Assembly: GCA_035048485.1 (NCBI GenBank)
Contig: CM068593.1
Location: 3,360,535-3,424,534, forward strand
Length of the DNA: 64,000 bases
Direction: 5' to 3'
DNA from: Pteria penguin
Lineage: Eukaryota > Mollusca > Bivalvia > Pterioida > Pteriidae
Shown one piece after another: positions 25,066 through 35,351 of this stretch (its first letter is position 1; every line of letters begins with the position of its first letter). The notes below the pieces were generated by a model. The model saw nothing but the letters and a program-made list of their open reading frames with translations. It did not search any database and had not been told where the DNA came from. A program made the position numbers and the translations under genes.

Positions 25066-25488
25066 ATGTCGTTTTATATCACCATGAACAGTGATCAGAG
25101 TGTAGAATATTTCCTCCAAATTAAGGCGTTTCATTTTAAAACACACTTACAATCTGCACTTCAATTAAATCGGAATTGGAAAGTCGCTATAGTGGATCTA
25201 TACATTTCAGAAAAGTCAAAAAATAGTTATAATTTATACATACATAGTGATATATGCAGTGAATCCATCTTAGACGGTGAAAAGGAAAATCTTCTGCGAA
25301 TGGTGAAATCATACAGAGCTGGAAAGTGGACTCAAGAATTTTCAAATCCTCAATATATAACTGTGAACTTATCTGAAATAAGAGATATCGACTGTTATAT
25401 AACAAATAAAAAAGGTGAATTGGCCACATTTTTACAAAATCCAGTGACGGTAACACTTCATTTTCGAGCGTATCCCTTTTATCAATAG
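25066..25488 (+). CDS. Minor capsid (penton-like) protein, single jelly-roll
   Basis: 140 residues; start chosen at MSFYIT, since Polinton pentons begin with an F-Y-I/V-T strand close to the first residue. RNWKVAIVDLYI near residues 47-58 corresponds to the conserved W-x-V-A/G-L strand of the family. The homologous gene in E2 (60647-61140) has the same order: a Y/F-rich N-terminus, a W-x-M/V pair, then a region ending in a V-T-L-x-F/V strand. It is placed directly after integrase and before core and capsid, the same order as in E2. The expected role is the vertex of a virion. No break is seen. Confidence 0.75.
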   Translation: MSFYITMNSDQSVEYFLQIKAFHFKTHLQSALQLNRNWKVAIVDLYISEKSKNSYNLYIHSDICSESILDGEKENLLRMVKSYRAGKWTQEFSNPQYITVNLSEIRDIDCYITNKKGELATFLQNPVTVTLHFRAYPFYQ

Positions 25489-25506
25489 AACTGTTTAAAT
25501 TATACG

Positions 25507-26086
25507 ATGGATGTTTCAAAGCTTTACATACCTAATGTGGAAAATTGGATTAAATATTATAAAGATGTTGGAATGGGAAAATCAAATTCCTACAATACAT
25601 CTAAAGGATTAAAACAAAGAGGTGGAAACATATCTGGAAATTCTTTAAAATCCATCATATCTATACCTGGACATGTACAGAAAACACAAAATTCTGATAT
25701 AGATTTAGAACTAGTTTCTCCCATTCAGCAAACTGTAGATCAAGCCAAAAGTGAAATCAAACGATCAAATTCTTTAAAAAGAAAACATCAAGACGGTGAC
25801 ACTCATTCATCCAGTAAAGTCCGACGAAAGCAGATCTTCAAGAGTAAGAAGCAAAATAAAGGTAAAAGCAAAAAATCATTGAAATCAGGAAAAAGTAAAA
25901 AATCTGGAAAAAGTAAAAAATCTGGAAAAAAAATCACAACAAAAATCAAAAAGTAAGTCAAGAAAAACATTAAAACAAGGAAGCAAGAAAAGGAAAACCA
26001 ATCCATTTTTGAGAAAAGAACAATTTAAAGCGCAATGGCTACAACAAATAAGGAATTTTTCAGAGAAGCACAACCATCAGAATTGA
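25507..26086 (+). CDS. Core/DNA-condensing basic protein (one frame break)
   Basis: Residues 1-35 contain YIPNVENWIKYYKDVGMGK; then comes a disordered stretch, then a very lysine/serine-rich end with KSGKSKKSGKSKK repeats. This resembles adenovirus-like core proteins that bind packaged DNA. In the present sequence the frame closes at 25956 within a run of A. A second frame from about 25930 continues the basic pattern (SKSRKTLKQGSKKRKTNPF) to 26086, overlapping the capsid start at 26035. A one-base change in the A run near 25930 is the likely cause. Position between penton and capsid is the same as in E2. Confidence 0.65.
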
Positions 26087-27355
26087 CTTTGTTTGACTTG
26101 CCACCAACACAAACTGCTGTAGAAAATATTTACTATCAAGATGTTTTACCTCTTTCACAAGTTAACAATGACTCACCCATAGAATTTGTGATCTCCGGTC
26201 AAAATGGAATGGAGTATATTGACTTAAACACACTGTACTCTATGTGAAAGCTAAGATAAAAAAGCAGATATGTCTTCCATAGCCGATGATGAAAACATAG
26301 GACCAGTAAATTTATTTTTACCAGCACTTTTTTCTCAAGTGGATGTTTTTTTACAAGGAAAACCGGTTGTTTCAACTACAAACCATTATGCTTATAAAGC
26401 ATATATTCAAACTTTACTTCAATATGGATATGATGCCAAATCATCACAATTAACAACACAATTATGGTATAAAGATACTGATGGAAAAATGGATGATGTG
26501 GATACACAAAGTGGAAGCAATTTAAATCTCGCACTTCGTACAGCTTTTTTCATGGGAGGTAAAGCAGTCGACATGCAGGGACCTCTTTTTCATGATATAT
26601 TTAATATGAATCGATATCTATTAAATCAAGTCAATGTCAACATCAAACTATATAGATCTAAACCTGAATTTTGTTTGGTTACAAATGCTAACAGTCCAAA
26701 TTACAAAATCGTTTTTGAAGACATAAGAATGCAAGTTGCTAAGGTTAAAGTGAATCCTGCAGTAATCTTTGCTCAAAGTCAGGCATTATCTATGACCAAT
26801 GCCAAATATCCATTTACACAGAGCATTATCAAACAAATGACAATACCAACAGGATCTACTAACTTTACCTATGACAATATTTTCCAAGGCATGCGACCAA
26901 ATTTTACATGTATTGGGTTTGTTCTATCTGAAGCTGCAAGTGGATCATATAAAGAAAATCCATGGTACTTTCAACATTTCAATATATCAAACATAGGTTT
27001 ATATGTCGATGGCATCCCTATTAATGGTAACACTTTAAAACCTAATTATAATGAGGTTGAGGGTGTCAATACCATTCCCATCATCAGTAAAATGTTTACT
27101 ACAACTGGAAAGTGGTTAAGCGATTCTGGTTTGGATATTGATCGTAAAGATATTTCTCAAGGATATGCCTTGTATACTTTCAACTTGGAACCGATTTTTC
27201 AAAACGATCAATATCTAACCTTACTTAAACAAGGAAATGTGCGAATGGAAACCACATTTGGTTCAGCATTGAACAAGACTATAACATGCATTATTTATGC
27301 TGAATATCCTGGATATTTTGAAATAAACTCTACCAGAGATATCATTCAAACATGA
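26035..27355 (+). pseudogene. Major capsid protein (double jelly-roll, F54H12.2-like), two frame breaks
   Basis: The N-terminal 70 residues (FDLPPTQTAVE, IEFVISGQNGMEYIDLN) and the 361-residue part from 26270 are one family: Polinton/adintovirus hexon-like proteins, often annotated in animals as F54H12.2-like. Recognisable blocks are ENIGPVNLFLPALFSQVDV, STTNHYAYKAYIQTLLQYG, VDMQGPLFHDIF, NPWYFQHFNISNIGLYVDG and ITCIIYAEYPGYFEI. Combined length, about 440 residues, fits. Two one-base breaks lie at about 26230 and in an A6 run at about 26256. They could be mutation or assembly error. The stop overlaps the protease start (ATGA at 27352). The protein would form the capsid shell. Confidence 0.85.
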
Positions 27356-27834
27356 ACACTCATCATTTGGAATGTGTGATTGAATGTGATGAAGCTATGA
27401 AAAAAACTGTCATAGGAGTTTATGCTCGAGATCAATTACCTCGACATTTTCCAAAACAACCCTATGGATTTATCCTGAATACGGATAAAAGTAATGAGAG
27501 AGGGACACATTGGTTGGCAGTTTACGTCGGTGAAACACATGCAGAATTCTTCGACAGCTATGGACATTCACCTCAATTTTATCATTTACCTTTTAATATG
27601 AAATATAATCATACACGATTACAAAGTAATCATTCAAATGTATGCGGTCATTATTGCTTGTTTTTCTTATTGAATAGATGTAGAAATGTATCTATGGATT
27701 ATATCTTACACATTTTCAACAAAGATGTAAATGAAAATGATCAATTTGTATCTGAATATATTGAAAATACTTTCCCATTTTGTTTTCCTACATCATTTGT
27801 AAATATGCAAATTTGCTGTGCTGAATCTAAATAA
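27352..27834 (+). CDS. Adenain-like cysteine protease (maturation protease)
   Basis: 160 residues, intact. The catalytic set of the C5/adenain clan is visible: H53 in GTHWLAVYV, D68 in EFFDSYG and C98 in NVCGHYCLFFLL. Such proteases cleave capsid precursors during virion maturation. The start codon overlaps the capsid stop as ATGA, an arrangement repeated in E2 (62608-62611), which suggests coupled or leaky translation. The packaging ATPase gene follows after 37 bases. There are no signs of decay. Confidence 0.9.
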   Translation: MNTHHLECVIECDEAMKKTVIGVYARDQLPRHFPKQPYGFILNTDKSNERGTHWLAVYVGETHAEFFDSYGHSPQFYHLPFNMKYNHTRLQSNHSNVCGHYCLFFLLNRCRNVSMDYILHIFNKDVNENDQFVSEYIENTFPFCFPTSFVNMQICCAESK

Positions 27835-27871
27835 AAGTCATTTCTTTTCAATCAGTTTTCATATTTTCAAA

Positions 27872-28574
27872 ATGAATGAAAGGTGGTGGTTGAGAGATAG
27901 CTTGATTAAATTCCAAAGTCCATGTACAATCATGGTTATTGGAAGTTCAGGATCTGGAAAGACTTTCCTTACAAAAAAGATAATTGAGAATCAAGAGGGG
28001 ATGTTTAATGTACTAGCAACTACGATCATAGTATGTTATGATACATGGCAACCTATGTTTGAGGATTTGAAACTAAGTATGAAAAAAATAATTTTTCATC
28101 AAAGTTTACCCAATGAAGAAAGATTTCAAGAATGGGGTGATCTACCAGGACATAAATTGCTTTGTCTTGATGATTGCATGGCTGATAGCAGCAATTCACC
28201 AGAGCTCATGAAGATGTTTTGTGTTAGTTCACATCATAAAAACATCAGTGTGATTTTTTTGGTACAAAATGTATTTCAAAAAGGTAAAGTGATGCGTACG
28301 ATAAATTTGAACAGTCAATACCTAATCGTCTTTAAAACAAGACGAGATCAATCTCAGATTGAAATATTAGGAAGACAAATTTTTTCCACATCAAGGTGCA
28401 TTTTTTAGAGATGCATATATGAAGGCAACCTCACAACGATATGGATATTTACTGATCGATGTCAGTCCACACGAACCAGAAGTTAATATAATAAATACAA
28501 CCTCAGAAATTTCACCACTTCGTACTAAGATCTTGCCTGGAGAGGATACCATCATATTCGAGCCTAAGAAATGA
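27872..28574 (+). pseudogene. Packaging ATPase (FtsK/A32-like), one frame break
   Basis: Start at MNERWWLRD. Walker A is GSSGSGKT (residues 24-31) and Walker B is LLCLDD (96-101), followed by SSHHKNISVIFLVQNVFQKG, the sensor/arginine region conserved in Polinton and A32 ATPases that pump DNA into capsids. The frame closes at 28408 after a T6 run near 28378. The adjacent frame continues with the usual end (RDAYMKATSQRYGYLLIDVS, LPGEDTIIFEP) to 28574. One base in the T run explains the break. The stop overlaps the next ATG (28571) as ATGA. Confidence 0.9.
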
Positions 28575-28864
28575 CTTCCTATCTAAACTTTTTCAAAGAT
28601 GCTGCAAAATCTCAACAAGTGTTGTTAATAAAAAACAGTTCAACTGAACAACTAAAATTATTAACAGAAATTGTTTATAACGCTGTTATGGATAATTTCG
28701 ATATATCATCAAGCGATATTAAACATCTAAAGAAAAATAAAAGTGTCATTCGTTCAGTGTTATCCAAAGGATTAACTCACACTCAGAGAAGAAAGCGATT
28801 GATCAAAGCAATCAATATATTACCCATTCTCATACAATATTATCTACAATGGCTAGAGAATTAG
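28571..28864 (+). CDS. Small conserved Polinton basic protein
   Basis: 97 residues. A homologue is at 53497-53815 in E2: QRKALL...LKAVSEVVHNVL...LKKYRKVL there matches SQQVLL...LKLLTEIVYNAVM...LKKNKSVI here. Proteins with this L-K-A-x-x-E-I-x-x-N-V/I pattern and a basic second half are frequent next to Polinton ATPases in invertebrate genomes (recalled from the family, not searched). Function unknown; a role in capsid assembly or packaging is inferred from the position. It overlaps the ATPase stop by four bases and the next gene by 16. Confidence 0.75.
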   Translation: MTSYLNFFKDAAKSQQVLLIKNSSTEQLKLLTEIVYNAVMDNFDISSSDIKHLKKNKSVIRSVLSKGLTHTQRRKRLIKAINILPILIQYYLQWLEN

Positions 28865-29342
28865 TGTTATTATCTAAATCTAAATATGATGCTTTGATAC
28901 ATGATGATAGCACAGAACCAAATATTCAACATGAAAATACAATGCAGAGAAATCCAGAAAACATCAATTCTAATGGAAACAGTGATCATGATAAAATTGC
29001 TGATATAAACAATGAAAGACTAACTGAGGATGATGTTAAAACTGTGAAAGATGATGCAAAAAACAGAACAGATAATCAACATAACAACAAATCTACTGAG
29101 GATGATATAAACACTGGTGAGTCCAGCAAAAATAATTTAAAAGACATTAGAAAATCAAAACGAGTGAAAAAAAACCTAAGAAAATGTATGGCGGTCAACT
29201 CTATTTAGAAAAAACACCAAGAGCATTCATGACATCACTCAAAAAAGAGATGTCAAAGGTCAATGGTTGTCATTCAAAATTTAAACACGCCTTCTCTGGT
29301 AACTTACACAAGACACACCTACTTCACAAATATATAAGGTGA
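28849..29342 (+). CDS. Conserved MA(K/R)xLVLxxKxKYD-start protein, one frame break
   Basis: Begins MARELVLLSKSKYDALI, which matches the start of the corresponding gene in E2 (near 53809). A disordered, acidic-polar middle follows, then a basic stretch KSKRVKK. The frame closes at 29208 after an A8 run. The neighbouring frame continues with a glycine/lysine-rich end (KKMYGGQLYLEKTPRAFM) to 29342, so one base in the A run is probably missing. Role unknown; the N-terminus and order are conserved among Polintons. Confidence 0.6.
29331..29338 (+). promoter_or_regulatory. TATA box of the E1 polymerase gene
   Basis: TATATAAG, 52 bases before the ATG at 29383. It overlaps the end of the previous coding region. 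Together with the TATA motifs at 21483 and 23899 it shows that E1 uses at least three TATA-type promoters on the plus strand. Confidence 0.6.
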
Positions 29343-30429
29343 ATGAGAGTTGCTCAGCTTATTCATAATCAAGCATTGAACTATGGCTGATAGAAGTTTT
29401 CTAAAGGATTTGCTGAAGCAGTTAAGTGAAGGAGATGAAAATGCTAAAAAAACATTAACTGATTTGAAAAAGACTTTAGATTCATTGGAGTTAGGGCCGC
29501 CGAGCAAGAAATTGAGAGTTTTAGTTGAAAAAAACTCCAACTCCACATCCAAAGAAAATCAACCAAAAAAAAATATTTAGTGAGGAACCTAAAGTAAAAT
29601 GTCATGTATGTGGGAAATGTTTTTCAACAAAACGAAATCTTTCAAGACATTTTAAAATTCATACAGAGACAAAATTGCAGTGTGAATATTGTGATAAGGA
29701 ATTCAGCAGAAAGGATAATTTGAATAGACATAAAAAAAAAATAGCACATAACAAAACCTTACCTTCCTCAAGGAAAAATATCCCAAAACAACATATTGAA
29801 CATAAAAAGGATGATTCATTTCCAGTTGCAGAACCTTTATTGATTCAGCCACCTCAGAACTCAACTCCATCTCCAGTTACAGGACCTTCATGGATTCAGT
29901 CACCTCAAAATTCACCTCCATCGACAATGGAACAACCATTTCTATCTTTCAATGATGATTCTACAGAAAATATCAACAATCATAATTTTTCATATCAAGT
30001 AGGAGGAAATGCTCAGAGACATACTTTTTCGGATGAGAGTAGTTTAAATGGAATTGCCAATGTAAGACATATTTATCCACATTCTACTGATGAAAAAGAT
30101 ATCTTGACATTTTTTAGTAATATAAAAACAGAAGTAATAGATCATTTACGTCAAAGACAAATTGTATTAAGAAATTTAAAATGGTATTTATGTATCCATG
30201 TAGAACTTGAAAAAGAAAGAAATGGGGAAATGGTACAAGCATATCTTCATTTCCGTAGTAAAAATTCTATATTATTGTCTTCTGAGGAATTGTCAGAACA
30301 TAACATAAATGAAGCATTTCAGAAAATGTTCGCCTCATTTGAAGAGTTTATTAGAGAAGGTTCCAATTGGGTAATAAAAAAAATAATCAAATTAGAAGTA
30401 AGTACAGTTCCTTACTCACCATTGGGTGG

Positions 30430-30472
30430 TTCTTCATATATTTTTATGACCTCTTCATATATTTTTATGACC
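30430..30472 (+). repeat. 21-bp tandem duplication
   Basis: TCTTCATATATTTTTATGACC occurs twice in a row right at the edge of the insertion in the polymerase gene. It may mark how the insertion formed. Confidence 0.8.
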
Positions 30473-30815
30473 TCTCAATATGCGATACCTGTTGACCCTT
30501 GTTCTTTACATGGAGGATTATTTATAAATTTTTAAATGTACGTCTTTTGATTGTTCTGCTGTTACGGTGAGTGGGAAGGTGGGCCCGTAAACCGGTTAAC
30601 CACACCATTTGTTTGGCTTTTGTCAAATTAAATGACCGTCCTAAGTCGGTATCGTAATTGCACTACAATCAAATATTTTTGTAATGTGTTAAATGTTCTA
30701 TTATATTATTTATATTCATGTATTGTATAGCTCCATGGTGACTTTTGCCACATAACTGAGCCGGTAACTCCTCTTTTTTCTTTCATATATACAAACCCCT
30801 TTAGGCTTTCATAAT
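30473..30815. mobile_element. Unidentified ~340-bp insertion inside polymerase gene
   Basis: Conserved polymerase sequence stops after LGGSSYIF and resumes at GVLNIRNIDQKCFLW. The DNA between has no polymerase similarity, stops in all three frames and is more G/C-rich in its first third (GGTGAGTGGGAAGGTGGGCCCG). It contains a donor-like GTGAGT (30570) and ends CCCCTTTAG before coding sequence resumes, so an intron was considered. A stop lies between the coding sequence and the donor, which makes an intron unlikely unless splicing starts earlier. Probably a small non-autonomous element. Confidence 0.5.
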
Positions 30816-33800
30816 GGTGTATTGAATATTAGGAATATAGATCAGAAATGCTTTCTTTGGTGTGTTTTGGCATATCTTCATCCAGTCGAAGATCAGGCTG
30901 AACTCGTTTTTAATTATGAGCAATATGAATGTGAATTAGACATGACAGGTATTAATTTTCCTGTCACTTTAGCAGATATATCAAAATTTGAAAAAAAGAA
31001 CAATATCTCAGTGAATGTATTTGGTGTTGAAGATAAAGATATTTTTCCTTTATATAACACTAAAATCAAAGAATCAAATCACTGCGTAGATCTTTTATAT
31101 CTTACCAAAAATAATAGATCTCATTATTGCCTCATTACCAACTTGAATTACTTTTTAGCACGAACAAAATCTAAACAAAAACAACACTTCTTTTGTCACT
31201 TCTGTTTGCAAGGATTTACGCAAAAGGATATTTTAGATAATCATATCACATATTGTTCAAAATTTAAATCACGAAATGTTCAATACCCATCAGAATCTGA
31301 CAGCATCTTAGAATTCAAGAATTATGAGAAGAAATTTACTGTTCCATTTTCCATTATAGCAGATGCCGAATGTTTTGCTCAACAGATACATACCTGTTTG
31401 CCTGACCCAAAACAATCTAGTACAACTGATAAAATTAAATTCGAAGCATGTTCTTTCGGATATCAAGTTGTTTGTATTGATGATAGATACACCAAACCAC
31501 CAGTAATCTATCGAGGCCCTAACGCTGCTCAAACATTTTTAAAAAGTCTATTAGAAGAAGAAACATACATTAAAAATATCTTATCAAACATCCAACCTTT
31601 GAAAATGACCATTCAAAATGAAAATGATTTTCAGAATTCTAAGATTTGTCACATCTGTGAAAAAACCTTTCACTTCAAAATCTATAAAAGTCAGAGATCA
31701 TTGTCATCTTACGGGAAAATATAGAGGTGCTAGCTGTCAACACTGCAATCTCAATTTTAAATATCCATCATTCATACCAGTTGTCTTACATAATTTAAAA
31801 AATTTTGATAGTCACCTTATTGCTCAGAGCTTATGATTATTCAAAGAAAAGAATATTAAATGTATTCCACAAAACATGGAAAAATATATAAGTTTTAGTT
31901 TGGGAAATTTAAGGTTCATTGATTCTTTTCAATTTATGCCACAAAGTTCAGAAAAACTGACAGAAAATTTAGCAGCTGAAGGTTTAAAAAAATTCAAACA
32001 TTTCGCTAGAGAGTTTACCAATGAAAGTCAAGCTTACATGCTTCTTCGTAAAAATGTATACCCATATGAATATGTTATAGATGAAAGTCGATTTTTAGAA
32101 ACATCATTGCCTCCTAAATCTGCTTTTTATAGTCAATTAAGTCAATCTCATATATCAGATTCGGATTATGAATTTGCTCGACATGTTTGGAAAAAGATGA
32201 ATATACAAAATTTAGGTGAATACCATGATCTATATTTAAAAACAGATGTGCTTCTGTTAGCAGATGTTTTTGAAAATTTTAGAAGTATGTGTTTAGCCAA
32301 TTACGGATTAGATTGTTTACATTTTTATACAAGTCCAGGTTTAGCATGGAATGCAGCGCTTAAAATGACGAAAGTAATGCTTGATCTAATTACTGATCCC
32401 GATATGCATCTTTTCTTTGAAAGTGCAGTTCGTGGTGGTGTGTCCATGATTTCCAAAAAATATTCAAAAGCTAATAATCCATATATTCCTGAGGATTATG
32501 ATGAAACAAAGCCTAATAAATTTATATTATACACTGATTGCAATAACTTGTATGGTAAAGCAATGATGGAACCTTTACCCACAGGTTTTTTTTCGATGGA
32601 TGGAGGATGTAGAACATTTTAATGTTAAAACCATTCCTACAAATAGTGAAACTGGTTACATATTAGAGGTAGATTTAGAATACCCAGATGAGATGCATGA
32701 TATGCATTCTGATTATCCATTAGCCCCCGAAAACACATCTGTTAGCGATGAAGCACTGTCAGAATATAGCAAACTTTTGTGGAAAAAACTTAATGTTAGT
32801 AATAAACACACAAATGAAAAGTTACATGGAGAATCAAAACAAATAAATTGATACCTAATTAAAAAGCAAAAGAGAAATACATCTTACATTATAGAAACTT
32901 GCAATTATGTCTTGAGTTAGGAATGAAGGTAACAAAGGTTCATAGAATTTTAAAATTTCATCAAAGTGCCTGGTTGAAAACTTATATCGAATTCAATAGC
33001 CAAAAACAAAAAGAAGCTAAAAATGAATTTGAAAAAGATTTCTATAAATTAATGAACAATGCAGTGTTCGGGAAAACGATGGAACAAGTCCGCCGAAGAA
33101 AAGATATTAAATTAGTTCATACCGAAAAGAAACTTAAGAAGTATGTAGCCAAACCATCCATTCAACGATTTAAAATTTTCAATGAAAACTTAGTAGGTGT
33201 AGAAAATTCTAGGGTGAAATTATTGTTAAACAAACCCATATATGTTGGTCAAGTCATCTTAGATTTATCTAAAAGAATAATGCAAGATTTTCATTATAAT
33301 TATATTAAACAGAAATATGGAAATAATGCAAAATTATTGTTTACTGATACTGACTCTTTGTGCTATGAAATAGAAACAGATGATGTCTATCATGATATAT
33401 ATGTAGATAGCCATCTTTACGACTTGTCAAATTATCCAGAGGACCATCCAGCATATGATGTAACTAATAAAAAAATACCTGGTTGTTTCAAGGATGAAAA
33501 AGGAGGTGAACCAATCAAAGAATTTGTAGGGTTAAGAAGTAAAATGTATTCATTCTCATATGGTAATAAATCAAAACAGGTAGCTAAAGGAATAGCAAGA
33601 GCTACAATAAAAATCATTTACGTCATGAAATGTACAAGGAATGTCTTTTTGACAAAACATCCAAAATGTGTCAGATGAATTGTATGAGAAGTGATAAACA
33701 TGTAATGCATGTTAAAACTATTAACAAACTAGGACTTAGTGCATTTGATGATAAACGTTTTGTGCTTGATAACGGTTTTGATACACTAGCCTTTGGTTAC

Positions 33801-33827
33801 TATATAATAGATTATCTACAAAAATGA

Positions 33828-34214
33828 TATAGACTTTGATGATTTATTGTAAATAATATTTAAGTCCTCTATCTATTACAATTATAATTTATGTTTTCTC
33901 TCACAAATGTATATTGTGAAAATAGTATCATATTTTGTAAATAACACTATATCTATCTATACATGATAATGAATACATGATAATAAAATGTTAACTATAT
34001 GCCATTCTTGTATTGATTTCTATAAAGCATTTCAAAATAAATGAAGCTTGTGTTTTACTATATAAATCCGTCAAAACAAAAAAAAATAAAAAAGGAGGAT
34101 TGCCAGATGCACATTCATCATGAAGCAACACCTGTTTTATACTGTCAATGGTTGTTATATAGTAAAACCCCTTCCTAAAAGCTCTGTATCCCCCACCCCC
34201 TTTCAAAAATGTTG
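33828..34214. other. AT-rich spacer after the polymerase
   Basis: No gene. AATAAA-like strings (for example 33984-33989) may end the polymerase transcript on the plus strand. The following genes are on the minus strand, so transcripts converge here. Confidence 0.5.
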
Positions 34215-34805
34215 TTATCTAGGATAGACTGTTATTGGAGCTAGTCCACAATAACGAAGGTATTTATGTTGTTGTCTTCTATGTTCTTTAACCCTCTGTT
34301 GTATTTTACATCTAAAAAAGTTTTTAAATTTATGGTAACTTTTAAATTCAAAAGATACAAACTTTAAATCTGTTCTTTTATAAAAATTAAATAAATCTAC
34401 ACGAAATAATTGATTCATAATATTTTTATACAAATCATTATAGTAAATATGTAATTGATACGAAAAGGGACAAAATTTCATCGCGCTTACTTTATCAATT
34501 TCTTGAAAAGGATCGATTTTCATTTGAAATGCCAATCTCAATTCTACATATGAAATGAAGTTACTTACAAAATGCTTGTCTACTTGTAAGTAGTTCATTA
34601 CAGATTAAAAAGTTACTATTAATTCGAAAGGAATGGTTTTCTTTTCTTCAATACATTGAATAATGTCAGAGATGTTTTGTATGGAACATAAAAACTGGAC
34701 ATCAATACTTTCCTCATTGTGTCTATGTAACATTTTTAATGTTTCTGATGATTCAAACAGAGCTTCTGGAATGAGAAATAAAACTTCATTAACTTTGAAA
34801 TACAT
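34215..34805 (-). pseudogene. BTB/POZ- or Skp1-like protein interrupted by one stop
   Basis: Two minus-strand pieces in the same frame, 66 and 127 residues, are separated by a single TAA (34605-34607). The first has FLIPEALFESSETLKML and IQNISDIIQCIEEKKTIPFEL. The second begins MNYLQVDKHFVSNF. This order (a strand-helix-strand start, then x-x-x-Y-L-Q-V-D-K-x-x-x) is that of a BTB/Skp1 fold, where the N-Y-L-Q-x-x-x helix follows a helix ending in x-x-I. BTB proteins recruit Cullin-3 ubiquitin ligases or act as transcription repressors; large DNA viruses use them against host factors. The basic C-terminal 80 residues are unknown. Similarity is moderate and judged by eye. Confidence 0.45.
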
Positions 34806-34819
34806 ACTGTTTTAAGAAA

Positions 34820-35023
34820 TCAATCGTCCCAAACAATAGGCTGGTTAAAAAACACCCGAGGTTGCTGTTGTTGCTGCAGTTGTTGTTGCTGCAGTTGTTG
34901 TTGCTGCAGTTGTTGTTGCTGCTGTAGAGGTTGCTGTTGTTGCTGCTGTAGAGGTTGCTGTTGTTGAGGTTGCTGCTGTTGTTGCTGTCGAGGTTGCTGC
35001 TGCTGTTGTTGCTGTTGTTGTGC
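34820..35023 (-). CDS. Glutamine-rich C-terminal exon
   Basis: From a 3' splice-site-like string (ATACCAATAG ending at 35024) the minus strand encodes a 67-residue tract of Q with P and L breaks (QQQQPLQQQQQQ type), ending VFFNQPIVWDD. The DNA is a CAG/CAA-type trinucleotide repeat, prone to length change. The upstream exon is not certain. A candidate is the minus-strand sequence around 35100-35200 (EVEIKEFNGMLKLNVCVADAFN), with a TATAAAT string near 35256. Glutamine-rich tails are common in transcription regulators. Coding is inferred from the open frame and bounded end. Confidence 0.35.
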   Translation of the reverse strand, partial: AQQQQQQQQQPRQQQQQQPQQQQPLQQQQQQPLQQQQQLQQQQLQQQQLQQQQQPRVFFNQPIVWDD

Positions 35024-35147
35024 CTATTGGTATAAATAATAAAAAAAAGTTATCACTCAGAAATAAAAAGTAGCAAGAAGTAGTAAGAAATAACTTGTTG
35101 ACGGTTACGTTAAAAGCATCTGCAACACACACATTTAATTTCAGCAT

Positions 35148-35351
35148 TCCGTTGAATTCTTTAATTTCTACTTCAAAATTGTGAGTTGCCAGTTTTTCTC
35201 AACAATTTTTCCCGGCAAAATGTTAAGTGTGGTATAAGTTGACAGAGAGCACCAATTTATAGCATGACTGAGATAAACTAAAATAACGATTATACATGAA
35301 ATTAAGTTTTCTCATTGGCTACATCCTTAAAGTGGGATGTGTCTATGACGT
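35148..35351. other. Spacer with a minus-strand TATA-like string
   Basis: Contains CTATAAATTGG on the minus strand (about 35256-35263), which could drive the glutamine-rich gene. No other feature is seen. Confidence 0.35.

Larger units (their letters stand above)
29383..33827 (+). pseudogene. Protein-primed-type DNA polymerase B of E1, broken
   Basis: Replicates the element. Parts in order: MADRSFLKDLLKQL start; two C2H2 fingers (CHVCGKCF...H, CEYCDKEF...H, 29600-29730); linker; WYLCIHVELEKE and GSNWVIKKIIKLEV; insertion 30473-30815; then IDQKCFLWCVLAYLHPVE; a CHFCLQGFTQ finger; exonuclease acids in SIIADAECF; YLKTDVLLLADVFENF; palm motif A YTDCNNLYGK (about 32530); NAVFGKTMEQVRRR; motif C FTDTDSL (about 33340). 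Active-site residues look intact. Breaks: one base in homopolymers near 29570, 31676, 32588, 32835 and 33612, in-frame TGA at 31833 and TAA near 32855, plus the insertion. A type different from the polymerase of E2. Confidence 0.9.

Noticed and set aside
26256..26262. Programmed -1 frameshift at A-AAA-AAG
   Set aside because: Another break lies 25 bases upstream, no stimulatory structure is seen, and similar homopolymer breaks are found in other genes; kept only as a low-interest note.
30570..30807. An intron in the E1 polymerase with GTGAGT donor
   Set aside because: A stop codon lies between the last conserved coding sequence and the donor.
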